Shown here piece after piece: positions 1 to 7,565 of a stretch of 21,527 nt of DNA. Source of the stretch: DATIJJ01 sp039936115 (lineage in GTDB: Bacteria; Pseudomonadota; Gammaproteobacteria; DSM-16500); assembly GCA_039936115.1 (NCBI GenBank), contig JBDTIZ010000031.1, forward strand, positions 1 to 21,527. The letters run 5' to 3'. The translations under genes and the position numbers were made by a program. A model generated the notes under the pieces. That model saw nothing but the letters and a program-made list of their open reading frames with translations, was not told where the DNA came from and did no database searches. How positions within the stretch are numbered: position 1 is the first letter of the stretch; each line of letters opens with the position of its first letter.

Positions 1-926
1 AAAAAGAAAAATTATTACAAATGGAAGATGCATTACATAAACGTATAGTCGGTCAAAGCCAAGCAGTGACGGCAGTCTGTAATGCAATTCGCCGTTCGCG
101 TGCGGGACTGGCTGATCCTAATCGACCGATAGGTTCATTTTTATTTTTAGGGCCAACAGGCGTTGGTAAAACAGAATTATGCAAAGCATTGGCAGCATTT
201 TTGTTTGACACAGACGATGCAGTCATTCGTATTGATATGTCAGAATTTATGGAAAAACATTCTGTCGCACGTTTAGTTGGCGCGCCTCCTGGTTATGTAG
301 GATATGAAGAGGGTGGTTATCTAACAGAATTAGTGCGACGTAAACCATACTCAGTTATTTTGCTGGATGAAATGGAAAAAGCACATCACGATGTTTTTAA
401 TATTTTATTACAAGTACTAGACGATGGACGCTTAACCGATAGTCATGGGCGCACTGTAGATTTTCGTAATACGATTATTGTGATGACCTCAAATTTAGGT
501 TCAGAGCTCATCCAGGAAATTTCACAACACGGTGATTATTTCGAAATGAAAAAAGCAGTATTAAATGTTGTGGGTCAACATTTCCGACCAGAATTTATGA
601 ATCGTATTGATGAAATAGTCGTGTTCCATCCGCTGGATAGAGAACAGATTAAAATAATTGCTGAAATTCAATTCCAACGTTTACGTTCGCGTTTGGCGGA
701 AAGAGATTATGGTCTTACTATTACAAATGAAGCATTGGATTATTTAGCGTCAACCGGTTATGATCCAGTATATGGAGCAAGGCCATTAAAACGTGCAATT
801 CAACAGTACGTTGAAAATCCTCTCGCTCAAGAAATTTTGTCAGGAAAGTTTTTACCAGGTGAAACCATTCACATTGATTCTAAAAATAGCAGTTTAGTAT
901 TCTCAAGCGCAACTGCAACGGTTTGA
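1..926 (+). CDS. clpB: ClpB disaggregase, C-terminal part (5' end outside window)
   Basis: AAA+ protein disaggregase that works with DnaK/DnaJ to pull polypeptides out of cytoplasmic aggregates. The visible part is the second nucleotide-binding domain plus the C-terminal domain. Walker A is GPTGVGKT (about nt 150-173), the pore-loop segment is [13 protein letters not shown], Walker B is [11 protein letters not shown], sensor 1 lies in MTSNLGS, the arginine-finger region is [11 protein letters not shown], and sensor 2 is in GARPLKRAI. The reading frame stays open to the window edge: codons upstream of the ATG at 21 read KEKLLQ, which matches the usual ClpB sequence before the second AAA+ domain. 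That ATG is therefore internal, and only about 307 C-terminal residues are present. uspA follows after 27 bp. The identity is secure; the missing N-terminal half cannot be judged. Confidence 0.95.
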   Translation, partial: KEKLLQMEDALHKRIVGQSQAVTAVCNAIRRSRAGLADPNRPIGSFLFLGPTGVGKTELCKALAAFLFDTDDAVIRIDMSEFMEKHSVARLVGAPPGYVGYEEGGYLTELVRRKPYSVILLDEMEKAHHDVFNILLQVLDDGRLTDSHGRTVDFRNTIIVMTSNLGSELIQEISQHGDYFEMKKAVLNVVGQHFRPEFMNRIDEIVVFHPLDREQIKIIAEIQFQRLRSRLAERDYGLTITNEALDYLASTGYDPVYGARPLKRAIQQYVENPLAQEILSGKFLPGETIHIDSKNSSLVFSSATATV

Positions 927-953
927 ATGTAAAACTACAAAAGGACAAGTGTT

Positions 954-1376
954 ATGTACAAACATATTTTATTCGCAACAGACTTAGCTGAAGACACCGA
1001 TTACATTATCGCTAAAGTGCGCGGCATGCGTGGTTTTACCGGCGCTAAGCTCAGTATTATCCATGTGGTTGAACCTCTGCCTGGGTATAGCTATGCTTAT
1101 TTAGGAATAGAAGATATCGAAGGTCAATTAATTGATGAATCTAAAAATGCATTAGCAAAATTATCTGAACAACTTGCTATCGATCTTAAGGATCAATGGG
1201 TAGAAGTTGGACCGACCAAATCAAAAATTCTGGATGTTGCACAAGAAATTGGCGCAGATCTTATTGTATGCGGTAGTCACGGTCGACACGGTCTATCATT
1301 GCTGCTTGGTTCGACGGCGAATGCAATTTTGCATGGCGCTAAATGTGATGTGTTGACAGTACGATTACCCGGATAA
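954..1376 (+). CDS. uspA: Universal stress protein, UspA family
   Basis: Small cytoplasmic Usp-domain protein of 140 residues, the normal length for a single-domain member. The N-terminus YKHILFATDLAEDTD is the first beta strand and loop of the fold. The C-terminal GSHGRHGLSLLLGSTANA resembles the nucleotide-binding loop G-x2-G-x9-G(S/T), but with eight residues rather than nine before the last Gly-Ser. It is therefore related to the ATP-binding type, although binding is not certain. The start has AAAGGA just upstream. The 27-bp gap to clpB suggests co-transcription, and the setting beside clpB and cbpA supports a general stress role. The exact paralogue and the signal it answers cannot be told from sequence. 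Confidence 0.9.
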   Translation: MYKHILFATDLAEDTDYIIAKVRGMRGFTGAKLSIIHVVEPLPGYSYAYLGIEDIEGQLIDESKNALAKLSEQLAIDLKDQWVEVGPTKSKILDVAQEIGADLIVCGSHGRHGLSLLLGSTANAILHGAKCDVLTVRLPG

Positions 1377-1399
1377 ATGGCGGTATGCTCTTCGTATCT

Positions 1400-1419
1400 G
1401 AGCGCAGCATGCTGCGCTC
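1400..1419. terminator. Perfect 20-bp palindrome after uspA, possible terminator
   Basis: GAGCGCAGCATGCTGCGCTC is an exact palindrome 24 bp after the uspA stop codon. It could fold as a GC-rich hairpin, but the bases after it (TTAGTATTT) are only a weak T-tract. It could be a terminator for clpB-uspA or a protein-binding site; neither is proven. Confidence 0.4.
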
Positions 1420-1514
1420 TTAGTATTTAATCATTGTAAACTTTTTTACGCTACACTCAGATTTGTCATCCCGGCGATTAGTTAGAAAAAATCAGCTGTA
1501 ACAGGTATACCCAC

Positions 1515-2474
1515 ATGGAATACAAAGATTATTACAAAATATTAGGCGTTTCCCGCGATACAACTGAAGATGAAATCAAACGTGCTTATCGTAAACTTGC
1601 GCGTAAATATCATCCCGATGTGAGTAAAGAAGCCAATGCCGAAGAACACTTCAAAGAAGTTCAAGAAGCTTACGAAGTTTTGAAAGACAAGCAAAAACGT
1701 GCTGCTTACGACCAACTTGGCAGTAACTGGAAAAGCGGACAGGAATTCAGGCCACCACCCAACTGGGGTGGGTCTGGTGGGGGTGGCGGTTTTGAAGAAG
1801 CGGATGGTGTTGATTTCAGCGATTTCTTTGCCTCCATTTTTGGTGGAGGTGGCGGCGGCGGTCGTCACCAGCGAAGCGGATTTCGACAATCACAGCACGC
1901 TTTTCATCAGCGCGGTAGCGATGAACATGCCAAAATTGCCATTAGCTTAGAAGAAGCGTTTAGCGGCGGCTCTAAAACTGTGAATCTTCAAGTCCAAGAG
2001 ATGGGCCCACACGGTCAAATGCAGAATATAATGCGAAAGTTAAAAATTACCATTCCGAAAGGTGTCGTATCTGGCCAGCAGTTACGGTTAACACAGCAAG
2101 GTGGTCCTGGAATGGGTGGTGCAGAATCGGGTGATTTGTATCTTGAAATTGATGTTCGCACACATCCGATTTTTGCTTTACAGGGGCGAGATGTCTATCT
2201 CACGCTGCCTGTTACACCTTGGGAAGCTGCATTGGGTGCAAAAATAACTATTCCGACGCTCGCCGGTCCCGTTGAAATGAAAATTGCTTCAGGCACACAA
2301 GCCGGACAGAAGTTACGATTAAAAGGGCGTGGATTACCAGGAAAACCAAACCCAGGTGATCAATATGCCATGTTACAAATTGTCACGCCGCCAGCGCATA
2401 CAGAGTCAGAACGTGCTTTATATGAGCAGATGGCAAAGGAAATGCCATTTAACCCACGCAAAGGATTGTTGTAG
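1515..2474 (+). CDS. cbpA: Curved DNA-binding protein CbpA, class B DnaJ co-chaperone
   Basis: J-domain protein that stimulates DnaK; the CbpA family also binds curved DNA in the nucleoid. Residues 5-69 form the J domain, with the essential HPD at 33-35. A glycine/phenylalanine-rich linker follows at about 76-125 and contains two long glycine runs. The two C-terminal beta-sandwich substrate-binding domains run from about 137 to 319 (VSGQQLRLTQQGGPGMGG; RLKGRGLPGKPNPGDQYA). There is no CXXCXGXG zinc finger, so this is a CbpA-type protein and not DnaJ. Length 319 is near the family norm. The gene is immediately followed by cbpM, the classic pairing. The ribosome-binding site is weak (AACAGG). 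The polyglycine coding produces a long antisense reading frame that is not a gene. Confidence 0.95.
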   Translation: MEYKDYYKILGVSRDTTEDEIKRAYRKLARKYHPDVSKEANAEEHFKEVQEAYEVLKDKQKRAAYDQLGSNWKSGQEFRPPPNWGGSGGGGGFEEADGVDFSDFFASIFGGGGGGGRHQRSGFRQSQHAFHQRGSDEHAKIAISLEEAFSGGSKTVNLQVQEMGPHGQMQNIMRKLKITIPKGVVSGQQLRLTQQGGPGMGGAESGDLYLEIDVRTHPIFALQGRDVYLTLPVTPWEAALGAKITIPTLAGPVEMKIASGTQAGQKLRLKGRGLPGKPNPGDQYAMLQIVTPPAHTESERALYEQMAKEMPFNPRKGLL

Positions 2475-2483
2475 GAGGCTAGG

Positions 2484-2822
2484 ATGCCAAAATTAGATGA
2501 TTCAGCGAATAATGCTGTGAAAGCCGAAGAAGTTACCGAGCTAACACTCGAAGAACTCTGTAAAGCCTATGATGTTAACCGCGACTTTGTTATCGAGTTA
2601 ATTTCCTTCGGTACGGTAGAACCGGTCGGTTTTTCTATTGAGACGTGGCGTTTCAATAATCAACAATTGCACGTAGTGCGCACAGCGGTCCGTTTGTATC
2701 ATGACTTAGAGGTGAATCATGCTGGAATTGCATTGGCGATTGATTTGCTTAGTGAGATTGATGAGTTGCGCAGTAAATTAGAACGCTTGGAAAAATATTC
2801 GTCTGTGTTAGATAAAGAATGA
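2484..2822 (+). CDS. cbpM: Chaperone-modulator protein CbpM
   Basis: Small MerR-like helix-turn-helix protein that in E. coli binds the J domain of CbpA and blocks both its co-chaperone and DNA-binding activity. The order here is an acidic start, LTLEELCKAYDVNRDFVIEL (helix-turn-helix), a short wing ending in ETWRFNNQQL, and a C-terminal helical part with VNHAGIALAIDLLSEIDEL and a leucine-rich coil. This is the usual CbpM architecture, and 112 residues is normal. AGGAGG at 2473-2478 overlaps the cbpA stop codon and lies five bases from the ATG, so translation is probably coupled to cbpA and the two partners are made together. Confidence 0.93.
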   Translation: MPKLDDSANNAVKAEEVTELTLEELCKAYDVNRDFVIELISFGTVEPVGFSIETWRFNNQQLHVVRTAVRLYHDLEVNHAGIALAIDLLSEIDELRSKLERLEKYSSVLDKE

Positions 2823-2844
2823 CATCCGATGCTGTGTTTTGCAC

Positions 2845-2862
2845 AATCAAAACAGACGCCAA
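2845..2862 (+). repeat. Short dispersed repeat, copy 1
   Basis: AATCAAAACAGACGC at 2845-2859 is repeated exactly, in the same orientation, at 20266-20280. The similarity extends loosely on both sides (TTTTGCAC before and CAA after here; TTTTACAA before and GAA after there). Both copies lie just downstream of a plus-strand gene (cbpM here, rnhB there), and each is followed within about 15 bp by a different palindromic element. Confidence 0.6.
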
Positions 2863-2867
2863 TATGA

Positions 2868-2914
2868 CCCTCCTCTCCCCAACCCTCTCCTCCCGTATAA
2901 AGCGTGAGGAGAGG
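2868..2914. repeat. Dispersed CT-rich repeat with hairpin, copy 1, possible bidirectional terminator
   Basis: The 28 bases at 2868-2895 (starting CCCTCCTCTCC) recur identically but inverted at 4719-4746. Within this copy CCTCTCCTC (2884-2892) pairs with GAGGAGAGG (2906-2914) across a 13-nt loop. It lies between the convergent genes cbpM and sodB, where a hairpin could stop transcription from both sides. There is no long T-tract on the plus strand, so the terminator role is inferred from position. Confidence 0.65.
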
Positions 2915-2938
2915 CATCTTCGCATCGAATTTTAAAAA

Positions 2939-3517
2939 TTAACCCGCAAAATTTTCAGTCACAAAATCCCAATTCACAATCTTCCAAAAATTTTCTACAT
3001 ACGTTGGGCGCGCATTACGATAATCAATGTAGTAAGCATGTTCCCAAACATCGCAAGTAAGTAACGCTTTTTTATTTTGTTGCATAGGCGTTCCAGCATT
3101 GCTGGTGCTAATAATTTCCAATTCACCTTGCGCATCTTTAACTAACCATCCCCAGCCCGAACCAAATGTACTGATAGCAGTTTGGCTAAATAATTTTTTG
3201 AATTCTTCAAAAGAACCGAATTTTTTTTGAATAGCATCCGCTAATTTTCCAGTAGGTTCAGTACTATTAGGTGTTAAGCAATTCCAGTAGAATGAGTGAT
3301 TCCAGTCTTGCGCCGCATTGTTAAATATTCCACCACTTGATTTCATGATAATGGTTTCAAGTGATGCATCAGCGAACTCAGTGTCTTTGACTAAATTATT
3401 TAAATTAGTGACATAGGCTTGATGATGTTTCCCATAATGATATTCAAGAGTTTCTTTAGAAATAAAAGGCTGCAATGCATCCATTGCAAAAGGAAGTTTT
3501 GGTAAAGTATGTGTCAT
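2939..3517 (-). CDS. sodB: Iron superoxide dismutase
   Basis: Cytoplasmic superoxide dismutase that converts superoxide to oxygen and hydrogen peroxide. It has 192 residues, as expected for the Fe/Mn family. Metal ligands by motif are His27 (in EYHYGKHH), His74 (in DWNHSFYWN), Asp156 and His160 (in [11 protein letters not shown]). Gln70 in NAAQDWNH is the active-site glutamine in the position typical of iron rather than manganese enzymes. The start is the ATG preceded by AAGGAG five bases upstream and beginning [15 protein letters not shown], which matches the family. The frame continues 30 codons upstream, but that stretch does not resemble SOD. It is divergent from the thioredoxin-like gene and convergent with cbpM. 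Confidence 0.96.
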   Translation of the reverse strand: MTHTLPKLPFAMDALQPFISKETLEYHYGKHHQAYVTNLNNLVKDTEFADASLETIIMKSSGGIFNNAAQDWNHSFYWNCLTPNSTEPTGKLADAIQKKFGSFEEFKKLFSQTAISTFGSGWGWLVKDAQGELEIISTSNAGTPMQQNKKALLTCDVWEHAYYIDYRNARPTYVENFWKIVNWDFVTENFAG

Positions 3518-3588
3518 ATTGTTCTCCTTGATTATAATCTTAAGAGGGAAGTGTATGAACGAAGCGAGGCGAATGCAAGAGCATTTGC

Positions 3589-3617
3589 TTGACATATCTT
3601 TTTGCAATCCATAGCCT
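3589..3617 (+). promoter_or_regulatory. Candidate promoter for the thioredoxin-like gene
   Basis: A perfect -35 TTGACA (3589-3594) is followed after 17 bp by TAGCCT (3612-3617), a weak -10 matching three of six positions. It lies about 30 bp before the GTG start chosen for the next gene. The -35 is good; the -10 makes the call tentative. Confidence 0.3.
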
Positions 3618-3646
3618 GTAAATTAATTGCTGTTGGGAGGTGTACT

Positions 3647-4687
3647 GTGATTCAATTTTTTCGACGTTTATTCAGTGTTGTGGTAATTAGCTGCATCTTC
3701 GGCTTGGTTTGCGGCAAAACGGTATCTGCAGCAAATACATTCCGTTTACAAAATCCGGTATTGAATTCTTATCCAGCGCCCGAATTAGCAGGTATCACCG
3801 CATGGATTAATTCTGAACCGCTGCAATTAAATCAATTAAAAGGCAAAGTGGTTTTAATCGATTTCTGGACTTATTCCTGCATTAATTGCATTCGCACGTT
3901 ACCCTATTTAAGAGAGTGGTATAAAAAATATCATAACGATGGCTTAGTTATTATAGGGGTGCATTCTCCTGAATTTGATTTTGAAAAAAATCTGGATAAT
4001 GTCAAAAATGCTGTGGTCAAAGATGGAATTGTTTATCCTGTTGCGCTAGATAATCAATTTAACACCTGGCGAAACTATGATAATCGTTATTGGCCGGCGC
4101 ATTATTTAATTGATAAAAATGGTAATGTTGTTTACCAACATTTTGGTGAAGGTGAATATGTTCAGACTGAAAATAACATTCGATTTTTATTGGGTTTAAA
4201 AGAACCTGTCAGCGAGAGTACTGTGAGTTCAGAAATTGTAACGCGAGCGGAAACACCTGAAACCTATCTAGGTTATACGCGCGCAGCAAATTTCAAAAGT
4301 CCTGAAAAAGCGCGTCACGATCAATCAGCAAGCTATTCTTATCCTGAGGAATTGTTAGATAATACCTGGGCTTTAAAAGGGGGGTGGGTAATACACGCTG
4401 AACACATTATGTCGACAGAATCCAATTCTGCTTTAAAAATTCATTTCAATGCTCGTAAAGTATTTATCGTCATGGGAAGTTCTACAAATAAATCTATCCA
4501 AGTCAAATTGCTATTAAATGGCGAGCAAGTTGTTGTCGGGAAAGGTAAGGATGTTATGAATAGCAGTATAACCGTCGATAAACATAGACTTTATGAAGTG
4601 CTGGCATTGCCTCGTAGTAGCAGTGGTATTTTACAGATGATTTCTTCATCGCCGGGGCTTGAGGGTTATGCGTTTACGTTTGGGTAG
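3647..4687 (+). CDS. Periplasmic thioredoxin-like protein with DipZ-type C-terminal domain
   Basis: Probable exported thiol-disulfide or peroxide-related redoxin. A GTG start is chosen because GGGAGG lies six bases upstream and it yields a clean signal peptide (positively charged FFRR, hydrophobic 8-22, likely cleavage after VSA at 26-28); a TTG 15 codons earlier has no such support. Residues about 45-185 form a TlpA/AhpC-like thioredoxin fold with active-site Cys78-Ile-Asn-Cys81 in FWTYSCINCIRTLPYL. Residues about 205-346 match the beta-rich domain found at the C-terminus of DipZ proteins (ETPETYLGYTRA; GGWVIHAEHI). Unlike full DipZ, no DsbD-like membrane domain is present, so the electron donor must come from elsewhere. 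The setting next to sodB suggests oxidative-stress defence. Fold is confident, substrate unknown. Confidence 0.85.
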   Translation: MIQFFRRLFSVVVISCIFGLVCGKTVSAANTFRLQNPVLNSYPAPELAGITAWINSEPLQLNQLKGKVVLIDFWTYSCINCIRTLPYLREWYKKYHNDGLVIIGVHSPEFDFEKNLDNVKNAVVKDGIVYPVALDNQFNTWRNYDNRYWPAHYLIDKNGNVVYQHFGEGEYVQTENNIRFLLGLKEPVSESTVSSEIVTRAETPETYLGYTRAANFKSPEKARHDQSASYSYPEELLDNTWALKGGWVIHAEHIMSTESNSALKIHFNARKVFIVMGSSTNKSIQVKLLLNGEQVVVGKGKDVMNSSITVDKHRLYEVLALPRSSSGILQMISSSPGLEGYAFTFG

Positions 4688-4697
4688 GTAAAAAGTT

Positions 4698-4746
4698 CCC
4701 TCTCCCCCGCATTTTTGGCGGGAGGAGAGGGTTGGGGAGAGGAGGG
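4698..4746. repeat. Dispersed CT-rich repeat with hairpin, copy 2 (inverted), possible bidirectional terminator
   Basis: Bases 4719-4746 are the exact reverse complement of 2868-2895. Here the hairpin is longer: CCCTCTCCCCCGC (4698-4710) pairs with 4718-4731 with one bulged base and a loop of ATTTTTG. It lies between the convergent ends of the thioredoxin-like gene and map, parallel to copy 1 between cbpM and sodB. Confidence 0.65.
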
Positions 4747-4761
4747 CTGCGCCCGCAACCA

Positions 4762-5529
4762 TTAAATCGTTTCTTCCTGCCGACGAGTCAGTACCTCATG
4801 CCCCGTCTCCGTTACCAAGATAGTGTGTTCCCATTGCGCAGAAAGGCTATGGTCTTTCGTCACCACAGTCCAGCCATCCGGTAAAAGCTTAACAAAACGC
4901 TTTCCGGCATTAATCATCGGTTCAATCGTGAAAATCATGCCTGGTTTTATAAGTTCGCAGGTACCGAACTTTCCATAATGCACTACATTAGGCGGCTCAT
5001 GAAATATCCTGCCTATCCCATGTCCGCAATATTCGCGTACCACAGAGAAACGATTTTTTTCTGCATGTTCTTGAATAACAGCGCCAATATCGCCTAAATG
5101 TGCGCCAGGTTTTACTTGTTGAATGCCCAAATAGAGGCACTCTAAGGTAATTTTTATCAGACGCTCAGCCAGAATAGAAGGTTTGCCTACCACAAACATT
5201 TTGCTAGTATCGCCATGGTATTCGTCTTTAATGACAGTGACATCGACATTCACAATATCGCCATCTTTCAGCTTTTTTGCCCCTGGAATGCCATGGCACA
5301 CTTGATGATTCACTGAAGTGCAGATTGACTTTGGAAAACCATTATAATTCAGCGGTGCAGGGATTGCCTTCTGTACCTTGACAATATAATCATGGCAAAT
5401 CTGGTTCAGCTCATCGGTTGTAATGCCTGGGCGAACGTGTGGGCCAATCATGTCGAGCACTTCAGCCGCAAGGCGGCCAGCAACGCGCATTTTTGCAATT
5501 TCTTCGGGTGTTTTAATCGTTATATTCAT
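4762..5529 (-). CDS. map: Methionine aminopeptidase, type I
   Basis: Removes the initiator methionine from new proteins in the cytoplasm. It has the type I sequence order: DGDIVNVDVTVIKDEYHGDTS with the two metal-binding aspartates, GHGIGRIFHEPPNVVHYG with the metal-binding histidine, FTIEPMINAG and QWEHTILVTETG with the metal-binding glutamates. The chosen start gives MNITIKTPEEIAKMR, which aligns with E. coli MAISIKTPEDI and makes 255 residues. An ATG two codons earlier (5535) is equally possible, and a TTG ten codons earlier is less likely; none has a clear Shine-Dalgarno sequence. It is divergent from rpsB, the same arrangement as in E. coli. Confidence 0.96.
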   Translation of the reverse strand: MNITIKTPEEIAKMRVAGRLAAEVLDMIGPHVRPGITTDELNQICHDYIVKVQKAIPAPLNYNGFPKSICTSVNHQVCHGIPGAKKLKDGDIVNVDVTVIKDEYHGDTSKMFVVGKPSILAERLIKITLECLYLGIQQVKPGAHLGDIGAVIQEHAEKNRFSVVREYCGHGIGRIFHEPPNVVHYGKFGTCELIKPGMIFTIEPMINAGKRFVKLLPDGWTVVTKDHSLSAQWEHTILVTETGHEVLTRRQEETI

Positions 5530-5542
5530 GGCCATTAAATTA

Positions 5543-5571
5543 TTGTTGAAAATGATCAACTATGGTATAAA
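5543..5571 (+). promoter_or_regulatory. Candidate rpsB promoter
   Basis: TTGTTG (5543-5548), a 17-bp spacer and TATAAA (5566-5571) preceded by TGG (an extended -10 pattern) form a plausible sigma-70 promoter. Transcription would begin near 5578 and leave a leader of roughly 140 bases before rpsB, close to what is known for rpsB operons. The -35 is weak, and the site overlaps the upstream region of the divergent map gene. Confidence 0.5.
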
Positions 5572-5578
5572 GGCGGGC

Positions 5579-5721
5579 TCTGATTAGCAATTAAAATATT
5601 TTTGTTAATTTATATAAAAAACCACACACGTATCATGACCATTAACCGGGTGCCCGGACATTAAAACTGGGTTGGGGAGTGGGATGCGTGGAGGCTTAAC
5701 CCACATTAGGAGATTGATTCA
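5579..5721 (+). promoter_or_regulatory. Probable S2-binding leader of rpsB-tsf (t44-like RNA position)
   Basis: Long untranslated stretch upstream of rpsB and downstream of the divergent map gene. It contains a short CCGGG-TG-CCCGG element (5646-5657) and a second helix TGGGTT (5668-5673) / AACCCA (5698-5703) that encloses a G-rich segment and ends just before the ribosome-binding site AGGAG. In E. coli this region (annotated as t44 RNA) mediates repression of rpsB-tsf by ribosomal protein S2. Position and helices support the same role here; a covariance-model match could not be run. Confidence 0.5.
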
Positions 5722-6495
5722 ATGTCTTTATCTGTAAATATGCGTGATATGTTAAAAGCCGGCGTGCATTTTGGTCACCAAACATGCCACTGGAACCCAA
5801 AGATGGCTGCGTACATCTTCGGAGCGCGTAACAAGATCCATATCATTAATTTAGAAAAAACCGTACCTATGATGACCGATGCGCTGAATTTTATCGGCGG
5901 CATTGCAGCTAGAAAAGGCAAAATATTATTTGTTGGTACTAAAGCATCTGCACAAGAAATCGTTAAAGCAGAAGCAACCCGTTGCCACATGCCATACGTA
6001 GATCATCGTTGGTTAGGCGGCATGTTAACCAACTACAAAACCATTCGTCAGTCCATCAAACGTTTAAAAGAACTCGAAGCCATATTCGAAAAGAATAACT
6101 TCGGTCGTTTAAACAAAAAAGAAATTCTCATGATGACCCGCGACAAAGACAAACTAGAACGCAGTTTGGGCGGTATCAAGAATATGGGCGGCATACCAGA
6201 TGCGTTGTTCGTTATCGATGTTGGCCATGAAAAAATTTCTATTGCTGAAGCAAAACGCTTACGCATTCCAGTCATTGGTATTGTTGATACCAATAATAGT
6301 CCTGATGGCATTGATTATGTTATTCCAGGCAACGACGACTCACTTCGTTCTATTCAGCTCTATGCTCAAACCGTCGCAGATTGCATTTTAGATGCGCGCG
6401 CTAGCAATCCAGAAATTGCTCAAGCAGAAGAACTCGTAGAAGTTGATGTAGATGTTGAGATACGTATTCAAGATAAAGAATCAGGCGAAGAGTAA
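5722..6495 (+). CDS. rpsB: 30S ribosomal protein S2
   Basis: Component of the small ribosomal subunit, added late in assembly and needed for S1 binding. It begins [20 protein letters not shown] and contains [21 protein letters not shown] and [20 protein letters not shown], both diagnostic of S2. [20 protein letters not shown] and [20 protein letters not shown] follow. Length 257 is typical and the acidic tail is normal. The start has AGGAG about nine bases upstream. It is first in the rpsB-tsf-pyrH-frr order and probably autoregulated through the leader. Confidence 0.98.
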   Translation: MSLSVNMRDMLKAGVHFGHQTCHWNPKMAAYIFGARNKIHIINLEKTVPMMTDALNFIGGIAARKGKILFVGTKASAQEIVKAEATRCHMPYVDHRWLGGMLTNYKTIRQSIKRLKELEAIFEKNNFGRLNKKEILMMTRDKDKLERSLGGIKNMGGIPDALFVIDVGHEKISIAEAKRLRIPVIGIVDTNNSPDGIDYVIPGNDDSLRSIQLYAQTVADCILDARASNPEIAQAEELVEVDVDVEIRIQDKESGEE

Positions 6496-6551
6496 TTCTG
6501 CCTTTTCTTTTTATTTTTGAGTTTGCTGCACAATCTTGTTTTTAAAATGAT

Positions 6552-6577
6552 AAAGGGCGCGGTGTACCGCGTCTTTT
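6552..6577 (+). terminator. Attenuator-like hairpin between rpsB and tsf
   Basis: AAAG-GG-CGCGG-TGTA-CCGCG-T-CTTT forms a stem with a small internal loop and a TGTA tetraloop, followed by TTGTT. It lies 57 bases after the rpsB stop. Partial termination between rpsB and tsf is known in E. coli and would set the S2 to EF-Ts ratio; here that role is inferred. Confidence 0.55.
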
Positions 6578-6662
6578 GTTAATAAACGTTTTTGTGAGCT
6601 AAACAAAACAGTCTCCAGGCGGGACAAATTAACCATCTAACTAATGTAGGAGTGATGTTGTT

Positions 6663-7550
6663 ATGGCAATCACTGCAGGACAAGTCAAAGAATTACGTGA
6701 GCGCACTGGCGCCGGCATGATGGAATGCAAAAAAGCGTTAGAAATAACTGGAGGCGACATCGATCTCGCCATTGAAGAATTGCGTAAAAGTGGTCGTGCT
6801 AAAGCAGACAAGAAAGCGAGTCGTGTTGCTGCTGAAGGCATTGTTGTTGTGAGAACAACAGCAGATGGTAAACAAGCTGTATTGCTTGAAGTTAACAGCG
6901 AAACTGATTTTGTCGCGCGCGATGAAAACTTCCTGGCATTCGTTGAAGCAGTTGCTAAAACAGCATTGGCTGAAAGAGCGAGTGATGTTCAAGTATTGGC
7001 AAATCTGAGCCTTGTCGATGGTAACGGTATGACCGTAGATGAAGCACGCAAAGCGTTGATCGCAAAAGTCGGCGAAAATATTAATGTGCGACGAGTGGTC
7101 TGCACAAACTCTTCTGCAACCAATGTCGGTACTTATCTTCATGGCGGCCGTATCGGCGTTATTGTTGAATTAGACGGAGACAATCAGCAATTAGCAAAAG
7201 ATATTGCTATGCATATCGCAGCAAGCAAGCCTGTTGTTATTGCGCCTGAAGATGTTCCAAGCGATATAATCGCCAAAGAAAAAGAAATTTATATGGCACA
7301 AGCAGGAACCAGTGGCAAACCACAAGAGATTATTGAAAAAATGGTCGGTGGCAAGATCAAGAAGTTTCTCGATGAAATCAGTTTACTTGGCCAACCGTTT
7401 GTAAAAGATCCAGATGTCTTGATTTCAAGCTTACTCAGCAAGCATCGCGCTAAAGTTATTCGCTTCACCCGCTTCGAAGTCGGTGAAGGCATCGAAAAAG
7501 AAACTGAAGATTTTGTTGAAGCAGTTATGGCACAAGTGCACGGAAGTTAA
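6663..7550 (+). CDS. tsf: Elongation factor Ts
   Basis: Guanine-nucleotide exchange factor that recycles EF-Tu in the cytoplasm. The N-terminal UBA-like domain (1-55) carries VKELRERTGAGMMECKKAL. The EF-Tu-contacting TDFVAR motif is present in EVNSETDFVARDENF. The core continues to HGGRIGVIVEL and MHIAASKPVVI, then a coiled region and the C-terminal module. Length 295 is slightly longer than E. coli (283) and within the normal range. AGGAG lies ten bases before the ATG. The gene lies downstream of rpsB in the standard order, 15 bp before pyrH. Confidence 0.98.
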   Translation: MAITAGQVKELRERTGAGMMECKKALEITGGDIDLAIEELRKSGRAKADKKASRVAAEGIVVVRTTADGKQAVLLEVNSETDFVARDENFLAFVEAVAKTALAERASDVQVLANLSLVDGNGMTVDEARKALIAKVGENINVRRVVCTNSSATNVGTYLHGGRIGVIVELDGDNQQLAKDIAMHIAASKPVVIAPEDVPSDIIAKEKEIYMAQAGTSGKPQEIIEKMVGGKIKKFLDEISLLGQPFVKDPDVLISSLLSKHRAKVIRFTRFEVGEGIEKETEDFVEAVMAQVHGS

Positions 7551-7565
7551 GTCAAGGAATAAGAA

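Noticed and set aside
21..926. clpB starting at the ATG at position 21, as a short stand-alone AAA+ protein
   Set aside because: The upstream codons to the window edge are in frame and read as normal ClpB sequence, so this ATG is internal.
1542..1889. 115-codon minus-strand frame opposite cbpA
   Set aside because: Produced by the glycine-rich coding and biased codons of cbpA; no ribosome-binding site and no plausible protein.
3531..3559. TTCATA - 17 bp - TATAAT on the minus strand as the sodB promoter
   Set aside because: The TATAAT is so close to the gene that transcription would start within or after the AAGGAG ribosome-binding site, so the sodB promoter is probably elsewhere.
3518..3607. 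30-codon N-terminal extension of sodB
   Set aside because: The extra residues do not resemble any SOD, while the ATG at 3517 has AAGGAG correctly placed and gives the family N-terminus.
2868..4746. Composite transposon carrying sodB and the thioredoxin-like gene
   Set aside because: The flanking 28-bp copies hold no transposase and the enclosed genes look chromosomal; the repeats fit dispersed terminator-like elements better.
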